Source: Sceloporus undulatus (Eukaryota; Chordata; Lepidosauria; Squamata; Phrynosomatidae). Taken from it: 64,000 bases of DNA. Each line of letters opens with the position of its first letter. The stretch's first letter is position 1. The notes below the pieces were generated by a model, which was given only the letters and a program-made list of their open reading frames with translations, was not told the origin of the DNA and made no database searches. A program made the position numbers and the translations under genes. Shown here in pieces: positions 1 through 11,579 of the stretch. The DNA is taken from contig NC_056527.1 in NCBI RefSeq assembly GCF_019175285.1, positions 107,835,129-107,899,128 of the forward strand, in the 5' to 3' direction.

Positions 1-10
1 GCTCTTTAAG
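1..10 (-). promoter_or_regulatory. Histone downstream element (U7 snRNA site)
   Basis: The minus strand reads CTTAAAGAGC 15 bases after the stem-loop. This matches the purine-rich AAAGAG core that pairs with U7 snRNA. The window edge may cut it. Confidence 0.75.
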
Positions 11-25
11 GCGGATGTTGTGGGT

Positions 26-41
26 GGCTCTGAAAAGAGCC
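26..41 (-). terminator. Histone mRNA 3' stem-loop
   Basis: On the minus strand this reads GGCTCTTTTCAGAGCC, a 6-bp stem with a TTTC loop followed by ACCCA. It matches the canonical SLBP-binding stem-loop of replication-dependent histone mRNAs. Confidence 0.96.
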
Positions 42-83
42 TTTGGGGTGAAGGAGGGCTCCCTGAGTCCGGGGGACGGAGGC

Positions 84-779
84 TCACTTCTTCCGGGGGG
101 GCTTGGTCTTCTTGGCCTTAGCCTTGACCGCCTTGGCCTTGGCGGGGCTCTTGGCCGCCTTCCTGGGCGCTGCCTTGGCCTTCTTGGGGCTCCTCTTGGC
201 CCCCGTCGCCGCCTTCTTGGGGCTCTTCTTGGGCGGGGGCTTCTTCTTGGCTCCCGCAGAGGCCTTCTTGACCGCCGCCGGCTTCTTGGGGCCTTTCTTG
301 ACCGTGGCCGGAGCCTTGGCCCTGGCCGCCTTCTTGGCCGCTGGGGCCCTGGGCGGCTTGCCCTGGGGCGCCTGGCGCTTCTTGTTGAGCTTGAAGGAGC
401 CCGAGGCGCCGGAGCCCTTGGTCTGGAGCAGCGTGCCTTTGCCCACCAGGCTCTTGAGGCCCAGTTTGATGCGGCTCTTGTTCTTCTCCACGTCGTACCC
501 GGCGGCCGCCAGCGCCTTCTTCAGGGCGGCCAGAGAGACCCCCTGGCGCTCCTTCGAGGCCGACACCGCCTTCGTCAGCAGCTCCGTCACGCTCGGCCCC
601 CCCGACCCTGCTGCCTTCGCTGCCTTCGCCGCCCTCGCCTTCCGAGGGGCCTTCTTCGGGGACCGAGCCGCCCCCGCCGCCGCCTTCTTGGCCGGAGCCT
701 TGGACGGAGGGGAGGCCGCCGGGGAGGAGGCCGTGGCCGCGGGGGCTGCAGCGGGGGCTTCGGGCGCCGTCTCCGACAT
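84..779 (-). CDS. Linker histone H1 (replication-dependent)
   Basis: This intronless 231-residue protein is a somatic-type histone H1, which binds nucleosomes at the linker DNA and compacts chromatin. It starts [10 protein letters not shown], as H1 subtypes do. An alanine/lysine-rich N-tail (1-60) is followed by the winged-helix globular domain (about 61-133, with [28 protein letters not shown] and GSFKLNKK). The lysine/alanine/proline C-tail (134-231) carries several SPKK or SPAK phosphorylation motifs. The ATG follows a TATA box and two CCAAT boxes (about 907-977), and a histone stem-loop lies 42 bases past the stop, so mRNA ending is replication-type rather than polyadenylated. Length and domain layout are normal. 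I cannot assign the exact H1 subtype. No other core histone gene is visible in the window, although the gene sits at its edge. Confidence 0.97.
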   Translation of the reverse strand: MSETAPEAPAAAPAATASSPAASPPSKAPAKKAAAGAARSPKKAPRKARAAKAAKAAGSGGPSVTELLTKAVSASKERQGVSLAALKKALAAAGYDVEKNKSRIKLGLKSLVGKGTLLQTKGSGASGSFKLNKKRQAPQGKPPRAPAAKKAARAKAPATVKKGPKKPAAVKKASAGAKKKPPPKKSPKKAATGAKRSPKKAKAAPRKAAKSPAKAKAVKAKAKKTKPPRKK

Positions 780-904
780 GATTATGAGGGCGAGGCGGGA
801 TGGAAGAGGTCCCCGCTCTCTCTGAGGCTTCTTCTAAACGAGGCACTAAGGGCTCCCTCCAAGCGCCGGACTCCGACCGACTGAGCGCCAGCTCCCCGGC
901 GCCC

Positions 905-987
905 GGTATTTATAGGGCAGGCGCTGCGCCCTGATTGGTCAACGCCCGGAGCCCCCCCTCGAGCGCCCCAAGATTGGCCCCGCCCCT
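905..987 (-). promoter_or_regulatory. Histone H1 proximal promoter
   Basis: On the minus strand there is a TATA box TATAAATA (907-914), inverted CCAAT motifs at 934-938 and 973-977, and a GC box CCCCGCCCC near 979-987. The TATA lies about 128 bases before the H1 ATG, implying a short 5' UTR. A clear AAACACA H1-box was not found. Confidence 0.85.
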
Positions 988-1019
988 CCTGGCTCTGGCT
1001 CTTTGGGGGGTCCTCCCTT

Positions 1020-1855
1020 GGGCCCCAAAGGAATGGAAGGGAGGGAGGGAGGGAGGGATGGAGGGAGCCCTTGGCTCCTCTCGGCCCTGGCCCTCCCTCA
1101 GGGGCTTCTCCCTCCCAACTTTGGGGGCTCCTCTGCCAAAAGCACCAGGATATTTCGAAATGAATCCAAAGGTATAGCTGTGTTAGTCTCTAAAATCAGG
1201 AGGCAGACAGAGCTTGGAGCACCTTTGAGACTCACTGGAGGAAAGGAACTGGCAGCAGCACGAGGAGCGGGGACTTCAGTCTACGGAAAGCTCATGCTGC
1301 TGCTGCTGCTGCCAACCTCTTTCTTGCAGTGAGTCTCAAAGGTGCTGCGAGATCCCTCTACATTCATCCATTCATTCATTCCTTCACTCTCGCACTTCGG
1401 GGCCAGGATTTCCCGGAGCAAAGCCTCCAGTTTGGAAAGCTTTAAACAGTTTCTAAAACCCACGTTCAACCTCTTCCTTTGCTTTGAAAGACCTGAGTCC
1501 GGAATGTACCCACAACACTTTCCAGGCCATCCACTTCAGGGCCTCAAAGGGAGGGAGGGAGGGAGGGAGGACCGACCCCTTTGGGCCCTCTTGGCCCTCC
1601 CTCGGGGGCTTCTCCCTCCCAGTTTTGGGGCCTCCTCTGCCAAAAGCACCAAGATATTTCGAAATGAATCCAAAGATATAACTGTGTTAGTCTGTAAAGT
1701 CAGGATGCAGAGAGAACTTGGAGCAAAGAAATTGGCAGCATGAGCTTTCGACTTGAAGCCACACAACAACAAAACCCATGATGACCAGCCTCTTCCTTTG
1801 GTCTGAAATACCTGGGTCTGGAAAGTACCTGCCACACTTTCCAAGCCAGCCATGT
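1020..1855. repeat. Tandem duplication upstream of histone H1
   Basis: Two diverged copies of one block lie in tandem. Segment 1081-1215 (ending in the 'gctgtgttagtct' region) is repeated at about 1585-1715, offset about 504 bases. A second shared segment, 1467-1531, recurs at 1788-1851. The second copy lacks about 190 bases of the middle. Both contain a GGGA run. Copy 1 also holds a perfect 20-bp inverted repeat (1218-1237 with 1327-1346), so a palindromic mobile element is probably included. Confidence 0.75.
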
Positions 1856-1927
1856 CTTGTTCTGTTGGCCTCGGGCACAATCGATCACATCAGTTCCCGT
1901 TCTCTGACTCGACTCTAAGGCCAACGT

Positions 1928-2072
1928 TTCCTGGGGTTTTCTGGAGATGCCCTCCTCTGAGGCTGAGAGAGTGTGACTTTCCCAAGGTCGTCCATTGGGT
2001 CTCCATGGCCAAGCCAGGATTCGAACCTGGTCTCCATTGCACCACTTTGTCTAACTCTGTGAACTGGGAAAT
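1928..2072 (-). repeat. Sauria-type SINE fragment
   Basis: On the minus strand this shows the tRNA-like B-box region (GGTTCGAATCC), then the family's 'cccaatgg...gacctt' and 'cacactctctcagcctcagagg' core. The Bov-B-like tail is missing. Confidence 0.75.
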
Positions 2073-2289
2073 GTATTCTTTCTTTTCTTTGCCTTCTCTA
2101 ATAATTCTGTCCTTGCTCTAAATTTAATATTATTATTATTTGATTATTTCGTTTCTTTTCCTTCTCTAATAACTCTCTCCTTGCTTTAAACTCTTTTTCC
2201 TTCTGTCCATCATCAGAAATGCTTATTCTTTATTATAGCATGTTTAAGGGATTGCTTTGTAATCTGCATTGATTCCACAAAGAAAAGGC

Positions 2290-2312
2290 AGAATATTAAT
2301 AANNNNNNNNNN

Positions 2313-2361
<49 letters not shown>
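2290..2361. repeat. (TAA)n microsatellite spanning an assembly gap
   Basis: TAA repeats flank ten Ns at 2303-2312. True array length is unknown. The AT-rich sequence from 2076 to here looks like a LINE-type 3' tail, with no gene seen. Confidence 0.9.
2303..2312. other. Assembly gap (10 N)
   Basis: Ten Ns inside a TAA microsatellite; probably an unresolved repeat length. Confidence 0.99.
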
Positions 2362-2362
<1 letters not shown>

Positions 2363-2639
2363 TGTTCTAAATTGAAGTGCATGGGGCATGTAGAGCCATG
2401 AAGAGTAAATGGGAGAATAAATAGGTTTTGCAGACAGATCCTCAAAACATATTATCTGGCAACGAAGGAGCCTTAAATTGATGGAGGAGAACAGCTATAT
2501 GGAGTTTCTTATAATCTTATCATAACCTTATGCATTAATTTTTTTATTTTAATCCTTCTCACAAGTTTTCCAATAATTTATAATATATATATATATATAT
2601 TTCAACATCATGAGTCATAGTTAATAAAAATAATGGAGG

Positions 2640-2960
2640 TGTTTGAAATATCTCCGTCATCTTGTTATAGATCAGTTTCCAAAGTTTTCTTGCCACTTCA
2701 CACTTCCGCCAGACATGGAAGAGCATTCCTTGAGGGTCTTGGCACTTCCAATAATTGGTTTTTCCAGTATTGTATATAACTTTTAATTTCTTTTAATGGA
2801 ATTTTCAGTATTAAAATGCCCAATTGGCATCAGAATAGAAGTCAACAACCTGAAACCTTCTATGCCAACCTCAGCCTTTCCTCTCTTATATCTCATTGTA
2901 TCATTATTTATTTCTGTAATGCAATAGCAATTGGGTAGCCTTCTGTTATTCTTATTCTTA
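2640..2960 (-). mobile_element. L1-like LINE fragment (ORF2 C-terminal region)
   Basis: The minus strand, with a few frame breaks, gives a segment like NYWKC...LFHVWRKCEVARKLW. That is the Cys/His-containing C-terminal region typical of L1 ORF2 proteins (CWRC...HMWWECKKIKKFW). It abuts a CR1 fragment on its right, in the same orientation. Confidence 0.55.
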
Positions 2961-3024
2961 TTATTTGCTTTTATAGCAAATTGCCATGATCTTGTTAACA
3001 AATGTACAGTGAGAGAAAATCTGG

Positions 3025-3622
3025 ACCTGTTCTCTGGAGCAGCAGAAAACAATCTTGCTCCCTCCTCAATATGACATCCCTTCAAATATTTAAACAGGGC
3101 TATCATATCACCTCTTAACCTTCTCTTCTCCAGGCTAAACATACCCAGCTCCCTGAGTCATTCCTCATAGGGCAAGGTTTCCAGACCTTTCACCATTTTA
3201 GTCACCTTCCTTTGGATACACTCCAGTTTCTCAACATCCTTTTTAAACTGTGGTGCCCAGAACTGGACACAATATTCCAGGTGGGGCCTGACCAGAGCAG
3301 AATAGAGTGGCACTATTACTTCCCTTGATCCTGACACTAGACTTCTATTGATGCATCCTAGGATCACATTGGCCTTTTTAGATGCTGCATTGCACTGTTG
3401 ACTCATGTTCAACTTGTGGTCCACTTTCACATGTATAAATCTCCTTAAGCCATGTGTCCCCCATCCTATATCTGTGCATTTCATTTTTCCTCCCTAAGTG
3501 CAGTACCTTACATTTCTCCGTGTTGAATTTCATTTTGTTAGCTTTGGCCCAGATTTCTAATCTATTAAGGTCATTTTGAATTTTGATCCTGTCCTCTGGG
3601 ATATTAGCTACTCCTCCTAATG
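3025..3622 (-). mobile_element. CR1 LINE fragment (reverse transcriptase C-terminal end)
   Basis: Minus-strand translation gives the CR1 ORF2 end: [33 protein letters not shown] and [19 protein letters not shown] in order, in more than one frame. The 3' UTR and ATTCTATG tail are missing, cut where the L1-like fragment begins. Confidence 0.9.
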
Positions 3623-4312
3623 CCAAACCATCACAATTGGATCAGGACCTTGGACAGCTTCTTTAAAGAACATGAAGCCACCGCACCCCCCTTTTGCCCT
3701 GGAAGCCTCCAGCAAAGAGGCCCTTGCTCTGGCACCACTCTAGAAATCATCAGCTCCATTTCCATATATATAACACTGGAAGAGGAGAACATAATATTTC
3801 CCCCCACTTTGTCTTAGGTGGCAAAATATCTTGGGTCATCCCATCCATCTTAGTAGCTCCAGGAGATGTTAAGGCACAGAAATGTTATTCGGTGTTTCTC
3901 AAGCTATCTTTATTTTATTTTATTTTTATTATTGTCAGTTTTAAAACATACATACACAAAAAGAAACGAAACTACAAATAACAAACAAACAAACCCATAT
4001 ACAGAACATTTTAAAAAAGACATTATAGTAACACAAAACTAGACATTATGACTTCCTCTTCTGGTTTGTTTAATCTATTTCATATCAATTAGATTACCTT
4101 TTACTTTCCTATGGACCAGCAGCTAGTGGCTTATGTTATGTTAAGGGATTCTAGGAACTGTGGGTCAAATTGTAGGTAAAACTTCTACGTTTTGCTCTAG
4201 GAGGCCAAACTGCATTGACTGGAGGTATGAGGAAGGGCTATACATTCCAGGATATTATGTTGTTTTTGCTACTCTTCTCTGTTCCAGAGTTACCAAAAAA
4301 AATTGTCCCACA

Positions 4313-5128
4313 ATGAAAAGGTGAACAGACTAGAAAACTGGGCAATAGCTAACAAAATGAAATTCAACACAGAGAAATGTAAGGTACTGCACTTAGGGCG
4401 GAAAAACGAAAAGCACAGATATAGGATGGAGGACACCTGGCTGAATGAAACTACGTGTGAAAGGGATCTAGGAGTCCAAGTAGACCACAAGTTGAACATG
4501 AGTCAACAGTGCAATGCAGCAGCTAACAAGACCAATGCAATTTTAGGCTGCATCAATAGAAGTATAGTGTCTAGATCAAGGGAAGTCATAGTGCCACTAT
4601 TTTCTGCTCTGGTCAGGCCCCACCTGGAATATTGTGTCCAGTTCTGGGCACCACAATTCAAAAAGGACATTGAGAAACTGGAGCGTGTCCAAAGGAGGGC
4701 GACTAAAATGGTGAAAGGTCTGGAAACCATGCCCTATGAGGAACGACTTAGGGAGCTGGGGATGTTTAGCCTGGAGAAGAGAAGATTAAGAGGTGATATG
4801 ATAGCCCTGTTCAAATATTTGAAGAGATGTCATATTGAGGAGGGAGCAAGCTTGTTTTCTGCTGCTCCAGAGACTAGGACCCGGAGCAATGGATGCAAAC
4901 TGCAGGAAACGAGATTCCACCTCAACATTAGGAGGAACTTCCTGACAGTAAGGGCTGTTCGACAGTGGAACAAACTCCCTTGGAAAGTGGTGGAGTCTCC
5001 TTCTTTGGAGGTCTTTAAGCAGAGGCTGGATGGCCGTCTGTCAGGGATGCTTTGATTGTGATTTCCTGCATGGCAGGGGGTTGGACTGGATGGCCCTTGT
5101 GGTCTCTTCCAACTCTATGATTCTATGG
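4313..5128 (+). mobile_element. CR1 LINE 3' end with open ORF2 C-terminus
   Basis: This is a 5'-truncated CR1 copy. The last 245 or so codons of ORF2 are open without a stop down to 5055 (WAIANKMKFNTEK... [15 protein letters not shown]... RAVRQWNKLPWKVVE... RLDGRLSGML). The short CR1 3' UTR follows and ends in the diagnostic ATTCTATG-type tail. The catalytic fingers and palm are absent, so it cannot be active. The open frame suggests a fairly young insertion. Confidence 0.93.
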
Positions 5129-5659
5129 TGTTTTCTCACACAGCACACCTAAACACTTCTTTTAGCATCCTCTTATGTGATCTTGCCTATTCTGCTGCTC
5201 TCCAGATGTGCTAAATGCACTAAATAACAGCTCCCATAATCCCCAGCTACTCCCATAATTCCTAGTTAGTGGTGGATTATGGACTCAGAGGTAGAACACA
5301 AAGGTAAAGGATCCTGAAGATTTGAAAACTTACCACTTTTTAAAAAGCTGTTCTGCTTGGTTTTGGAAAGGTATCACAGTCACTAGATTTTGGAGATGGA
5401 AGGGGTTGGGATATTTTGCTGTTTTACCGGTGCATTTGCAGGTATTGTTTTAGGACAGGCAGAAACTATTTTTGATATTCTGCTTCTTTATCCTAATGTG
5501 ACAAGTTCAATAAACCCCTATTGTAGATTCCTTTCCCTTTTATAGGTAACTATTCCTTACTTAGCAATGAAGTAAGCAGAGACATCTTGGATATCAGAGG
5601 AAGTACTTTTTTGTATTGCTAATGGAATTCAAATGTTAAATCTGTGAAAGAAAGGCAGC

Positions 5660-5720
5660 ATATGTATGTATGTATGTATGTATGCATGTATGCATGTATG
5701 TATGCATGCATGCATGTATG
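5660..5720. repeat. (TATG/CATG)n microsatellite
   Basis: Imperfect tetranucleotide run of ATGT and ATGC units. The flanks 5132-5650 show no gene or element I recognise. Confidence 0.9.
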
Positions 5721-5904
5721 TTCTAGTCTGGAGTCTGGAATGCTTTGTTCCCAGTTCTACATGGCCAGGAGGAGGAAAGGGATGCCTGGATAGATATCAC
5801 TTCGAACTATCTCAACACAAATAGTTCATGCTATCTCAAAACAGAACAACATCTTGATAAAATGCAGCCCTGTGACTAACATTGCCATACTATTAATTTT
5901 TTTC

Positions 5905-6105
5905 CTCCTGTTTGATTTTTAACACTTTTGCCTGACAAAGAAGGCAGTGGAGGTTCGAAAGCTTGCAACATGTATAATGTGCATTTTGGCTGAATGTATA
6001 ATGTATAACATGTATACAACATGTATAATGTGCATTTTGGCTTAATAAAAGTATCACTGTTTTGTAGATTTTAGATGTCATTGTACTTTGCTCTATGTCC
6101 AACAC
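5905..6105 (+). repeat. Dispersed repeat, 'TTCGAAAGCTTGCA' family
   Basis: Shares 'gcctgacaaagaag...cgaaagcttgca' and 'aataaaagtatcac' with segments near 28540-28640 and, inverted, 29835-29935. An internal block of about 45 bases containing 'acatgtataatgtgcatttt' is tandemly doubled. I do not know the family name. Confidence 0.55.
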
Positions 6106-6590
6106 AGCCATACCCCTGAAGACACCCTGCTTACTTTTGGGCAGTCTTGTTAAAAATCATTATTTGCCTTTGTTTACCCTTTGTGATTTTTAAAATGAAA
6201 AAGTAATATAAAATGAGAGACATTGTTGTCAGCTTTTGAAGTCTAGGACTGAAGTGTCACCTGGTGCAGTCCATACCCCCTGGATTTTCCACAAAGGGCA
6301 TTTTAATTGACAGTGCATGCCTTTTCTCTACAAAGGAATCTTGAAATTATTGTTAATAGCTGGATAATAATGGAAGAGTTCACTAGGTGGCAGCAAGAAA
6401 CAAGCATTTAATAGTCACATCAAGAGTACAGAACTAGCAGGCACATTCTCTGAGGAAAGTCTGGTTTGTTTTTTCCAAGTGGGGACTAGAACATATTCAC
6501 TTTCTGCTCCTCACTTGCTAGGATAAAAGGTTTTTTTTAAAAAAATTAAATATAATTAAACATAATTTACATTTAAATAATATGGCCAGC
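6106..6590. other. Noncoding, nothing recognised
   Basis: No convincing coding exon, RNA gene or named repeat was seen; the end is AT-rich. Confidence 0.5.
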
Positions 6591-6595
6591 ATCCA

Positions 6596-6670
6596 TAGTT
6601 TTTTGTGGGTTTTTTGGGCTATGTATGTCTAGAACATAGTCACATGGCCCAAAAAACCCACAAAAAACTA
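6596..6670. repeat. Perfect 24-bp inverted repeat (hairpin)
   Basis: Arms 6596-6619 and 6647-6670 are exact reverse complements built of T6/A6 blocks around GTGGG/CCCAC. With one mismatch the stem extends inwards to about 29 bp around a loop of about 17 bases. Confidence 0.9.
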
Positions 6671-7260
6671 CAAAAGGAAAAGTGTTCAAAATGAACAATA
6701 CAATATATATTGGAGACAAGGAAGGAATTTATAATGCAATTAAACCAAAGCAATTTCCTCCTCTACAATGGAGGAAAAACTACAAAAGCTGGGGAAGTCA
6801 CCAAAGAAGGGTGTAATGGGGAACTGGTTGTGGATAGAGGGGGAAATCCTAAGGACCAGATTTTCTCCCACGGTCAGAGGTTTTTCGGCTCTGGCAAAGA
6901 AAATAATTTGACACTAGAAATTTATCTTTTTGTAATGCTAGAGGGGAGTCGGGGCAGGGAGAATCAGGGGGATATTGAAAAATGCTCTCCCTGGTTCAGA
7001 GCAGAATTAGAAGATGGGGGCTAACAAGGGGAAGAAGGATTGCTAAATCTCAGGGCTTGGGCCCAAGTCTCGTTTCCAGGGGTCATCTCCCAGTGGGATG
7101 GGAGACAAGGGTGCAAATTCTCCAGTTTTGGAGGGATCAGCTCCAGTCATGAGGCTGGGTGCAAATTTCCCACTCACCTAGTAGAGCAGCGGTTTGCTAC
7201 AATTTGCAAGGCTTAATACTATAGTTTTGGAGGTGCAGTTTACAAAGGCTTGCAAATATG

Positions 7261-7318
<58 letters not shown>
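7261..7318. repeat. (GT)n(GA)n compound microsatellite
   Basis: A run of GT dinucleotides passes directly into GA dinucleotides. The preceding 6680-7260 holds no gene I can support. Confidence 0.95.
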
Positions 7319-7320
<2 letters not shown>

Positions 7321-7376
7321 CTGTCAGCAACTGTTGCTGATACTTAATGGATAATGCTTAATGATATCCCTGGAGT

Positions 7377-7610
7377 TGTTCCTAGCCAGTGGCATCTTAG
7401 GAAGGGGCTGGGGGTCCAGACCACACTGGATGACACCCAGAAGAGGGCTGACACCTGGTTGGGCCTTCTTCCTTTTCGGGACTGGAGGGGTACATGTGTG
7501 TCCTTGCTGGCTGCTCAGTCCCTGGGCTTTCTCTCCGCGGTGAAAGCCTGGGGATGGAGGACCAGGAGGGGCACACTGGGTGATATCATAGTTACTGATG
7601 CCTTTGTCCC
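7377..7610 (+). repeat. Dispersed repeat, 'ACTGGATGACACCC' family, copy 1
   Basis: Contains 'actggatgacaccc', 'gctgacacctggttgg' and 'cactgggtgatatc' blocks shared with the inverted copy at 22190-22515. Probably a degraded DNA transposon; class not determined. Confidence 0.55.
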
Positions 7611-7680
7611 CAGGTTTCAGGCTTCAACCTTGAAACATCATGGCCTGGGGCAATCTCAAACTGGCAACCCTGCTGAGACG

Positions 7681-8698
<1,018 letters not shown>

Positions 8699-9134
8699 TT
8701 AGTCCCACTCAGACTGTCACTCTGCTCCCCCCCCCCCAAAAAAAATCAGAGCTGGGAAGGATTTTGGGTTTTTTTCCCTTTGTTTCTTTGGACTTCCAGT
8801 CCCAGAATACCCTTGTACAGTGCTGCTCAGAGTGGCAGTTCCTGGATTGATGTTGGTTCTTGAGCTGTTGACTGCCGGGCCCTGTTGAGTTTCCAGGAAG
8901 GAGAAAAAAACAGTTGTATTCAATGCGCACAAATATGGTGCATGGCCCTGGCATATTCCACACACACACAAATAGTTGTCAGTCCCTCACACCAAATAGC
9001 CTGAGAAACCCAGATCTGACCAACATGGCAGCTGCAGAATTCTGACAGTGCCAGTTCAGAAAGCACAACCATCCTATTGGGCCTGACCAAATATCAACCT
9101 AGTCCACAAGTGAGGAACCTTCAGCCTGACAGTT

Positions 9135-9368
9135 GATATGTGCATGTGCGTGCCTTCAAGTTGCCTGTCAACTTATGGCACCCCCTTGAATTTCATAGCT
9201 TTTTCTTCAGCAAGAAATACTCAGAGCTGGGTTTTCCAGTTCCTTCCTCTATAGCCTACAGCACCTGGCATTTGTTGGTGGTCTTCCATCTAAGTACTAT
9301 CCAGTGCTGACACTTCTTAGCTTCCAAGATCTGATGGGATCTGGTACTTTCAGGGTATATAGGCCTGT
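9135..9368 (-). mobile_element. 5S rRNA-derived SINE (5S-Sauria type)
   Basis: Read on the minus strand, 9368-9245 resembles 5S rRNA along its length: GGAAGCTAAG(A)AG, then ATAGTACTTAGATGG, then a CTGTAGGCT-like end, with the internal promoter region recognisable. It is followed by a tail, 'caacttgaaggcac', like that of the tRNA-headed Sauria SINEs. That makes it a 5S-headed SINE rather than a 5S gene. Confidence 0.8.
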
Positions 9369-9579
9369 AAGGGTTGAGGTACTACCCTTTTAATTTTTTC
9401 TGTTTTCTTCCAGACATTTCTGGTGGACTGCTGCTGATGAATGACACTTGTAGTACATTCAGCAGTGGCATCCAAACCCTGGACTTTGCTCTCCTTTCCT
9501 GTTCCTACAGAAATACTCCCTAAAAGAAGGAGCAGTTATGAACCTTCACCTGCCTCACAGTGTGAAGACTGAGAGGCAG

Positions 9580-9815
9580 CATGGCACCTATCTTTAAATA
9601 TCTAAAGGGATGTCATGTAGAAGATGGAGCTGACTGCTATTTGACAGTGGTATAGACTGTCTCAAAGAGTGGTGGACTCTCCTTCTTTGCAGGTTCTTAA
9701 ACAGAGATTGGATGGGCTTCTTTCAGGAGTGCTTTAGGTTTGCATTTCTGTATGACAGAGGAATGGACTAGGTGGTCCTTATGGTCTCCTCCAGCTCTAA
9801 GATTCTGTGACTTTA
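9580..9815 (+). mobile_element. Degraded CR1 LINE 3' fragment
   Basis: Contains eroded CR1 end blocks (cctatctttaaatatctaaagg, gtggtggactctccttcttt, tggatgggctt) and an ATTCTGTGACTTTATG-like tail. More diverged than the other CR1 copies, with an internal deletion. Confidence 0.75.
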
Positions 9816-9819
9816 TGTT

Positions 9820-10570
9820 GTATCTGCCTGTCAGTGGATCCCATCCTGAATAGCCATAATTTCAGAAGCAGGACATCAATTCCCTTTGGATGACAATATA
9901 TTTCATTTCTGTCTCTTAAATGATCCATTGTCATTTGTGGTTCTGAGGGTGGTGACCAGAGTCGGCTGGTGGCTTCCATGTTGTTGGGGCAATGAATCTG
10001 CTGTGGGGTTTAGTTCAAATTTTATAGGATTTCTCCAAGTTGTTCAGCCTATTTTGGGGATAGCTCCTTTTTCATTTTGACCCTCCATTGAGATGGAATC
10101 CACCAGTTGCTTTTGCTGATTGATTATAAAGGAAAGGGCTTTTTAGGGGTCCCCCCCCGCTACAGAATGATCTCCATAATGGCTCCTACATTCATGCATC
10201 GTTATCACCAAATACTTTTTAAAAAAACAGCGTTTTAAACAGACCTTCGTAAAAAGTAACATTTTGGACAACTGCTCTCAGCATCTGCCAACCTCATTGT
10301 CTTGTAATCCATAATAAATGTCCCAAGCTCTATTTTTGGTTTTTGTCTTAGTATCATCTAAATACTCAAATTAATTATTTTATTCTCTTCTTTTTGGCAA
10401 CTTATGTTTCATCCTATCAAGGACTATTTTAGCTCTTTGTGATTAGTTTCAGTGACTGCACTTTGTATAGTTTATGCTATCTCTGGTTTTGTTTTGATTT
10501 TTGAAACGTTGTCCCATTTCCATTATACAACCACTGCTGCATAATGGGGAGCAACATAGTGCAACAAATA
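9820..10570. other. Noncoding, nothing recognised
   Basis: No coding exon, RNA gene or named repeat recognised; short poly-C at about 10154-10160. Confidence 0.45.
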
Positions 10571-10599
10571 TGTGATGGATGCCAATGCACATGGCTATC

Positions 10600-10690
10600 A
10601 TCATTTATTATTATTTCACTTATTTAATTAATGTATATCCCACTTGTCTCTCATATGGGATCCAAAGCAATGTAATGCACAGTGCACAAG
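10600..10690. repeat. LINE-type 3' tail fragment
   Basis: 'tatttcacttatttaattaatgtatatcccacttgtctctc...ggatccaaagcaatgtaa' resembles the 3' tails seen at 19080 and 53290 (tattta-tatc-c-cctttctccc...ggcgactta). Weak. The rest of 10691-11500 holds nothing I can name. Confidence 0.35.
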
Positions 10691-11579
10691 AGTCAGGGCA
10701 ATGCAAAACTACACAGCAAATGCACATTTGCACACTATTTTTTGAACATCCATGTAGAGGTAAAAGAGCCCTCTCCCTTATTTCAGCTGGCAACCCTAAG
10801 TGTGGCGAAATATTATCTTCTTCTTTTCTCCATTCCCTATTTCTTGGCAAGGTGATCTTTCCCATAATCCTTAACAGCATATTTTGCACAATATTACATC
10901 ACCCAAATAGCTTTCCGACAAATAAAACAGTGTTGCACCAGATTAAAGGAAACCCCATTCCCAAAGCCAATCCTAATTCCACATACCTGTTCTTAGAAGA
11001 AGAGGTTTGGAAAGGTGGATTTCAAGTAAAGCCACCAATACCTGTTAATGTTGCTGCCTTCAAAAACTCCTTCATCTGCCTCTGCCACTTCTTTTCCTGA
11101 GGCTGGCTGCTCAGAGACTGGTACCCAGCACAGAATAAAGGATGTCAAAGATGCTCAAAAGCTCCTCCCCTTTCCTTCTTCGTGCTCCCATTCCCATCCT
11201 TGCCAAGGAAAATCACATCCACTACAGTCAAACTGGCACAGGATTGACATTAATTCTTGCAGGGAATTTATTGTTGCTCTTAGATAGGAAGGACATTTTG
11301 GTCACCCCACTTCTCAGAGTTGCTAGATCTCTGGCTGGATCAGGTAAGATGAACTTGCCACTCTAACACCCATATTGCTCTTTTCCAACCTGTCACCTTC
11401 CGGATGTATAAGAATGCAGTTCCCATAAGGTTTGGCTAGTCTAGTCTTTGAGTTATCTGAGCTTGGAAATTTTGAGCCACAGCTCCCAGAATTCTCAACG
11501 TCATAGTCCATCCCCCTACTCTGGGTTTAAAATATTCAATAGTTATAATGTATAGAAAAATGTATAGAAAAAGAGAGGA

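Noticed and set aside
118-846. Long overlapping frames on both strands inside the H1 gene
   Set aside because: High GC and repetitive Ala/Lys/Pro codons open other frames; only the minus frame 84-779 gives a known protein.
9245-9368. 5S rRNA gene on the minus strand
   Set aside because: Too diverged, no terminator T-run at the expected end, and joined to a SINE tail; read as a 5S-derived SINE.
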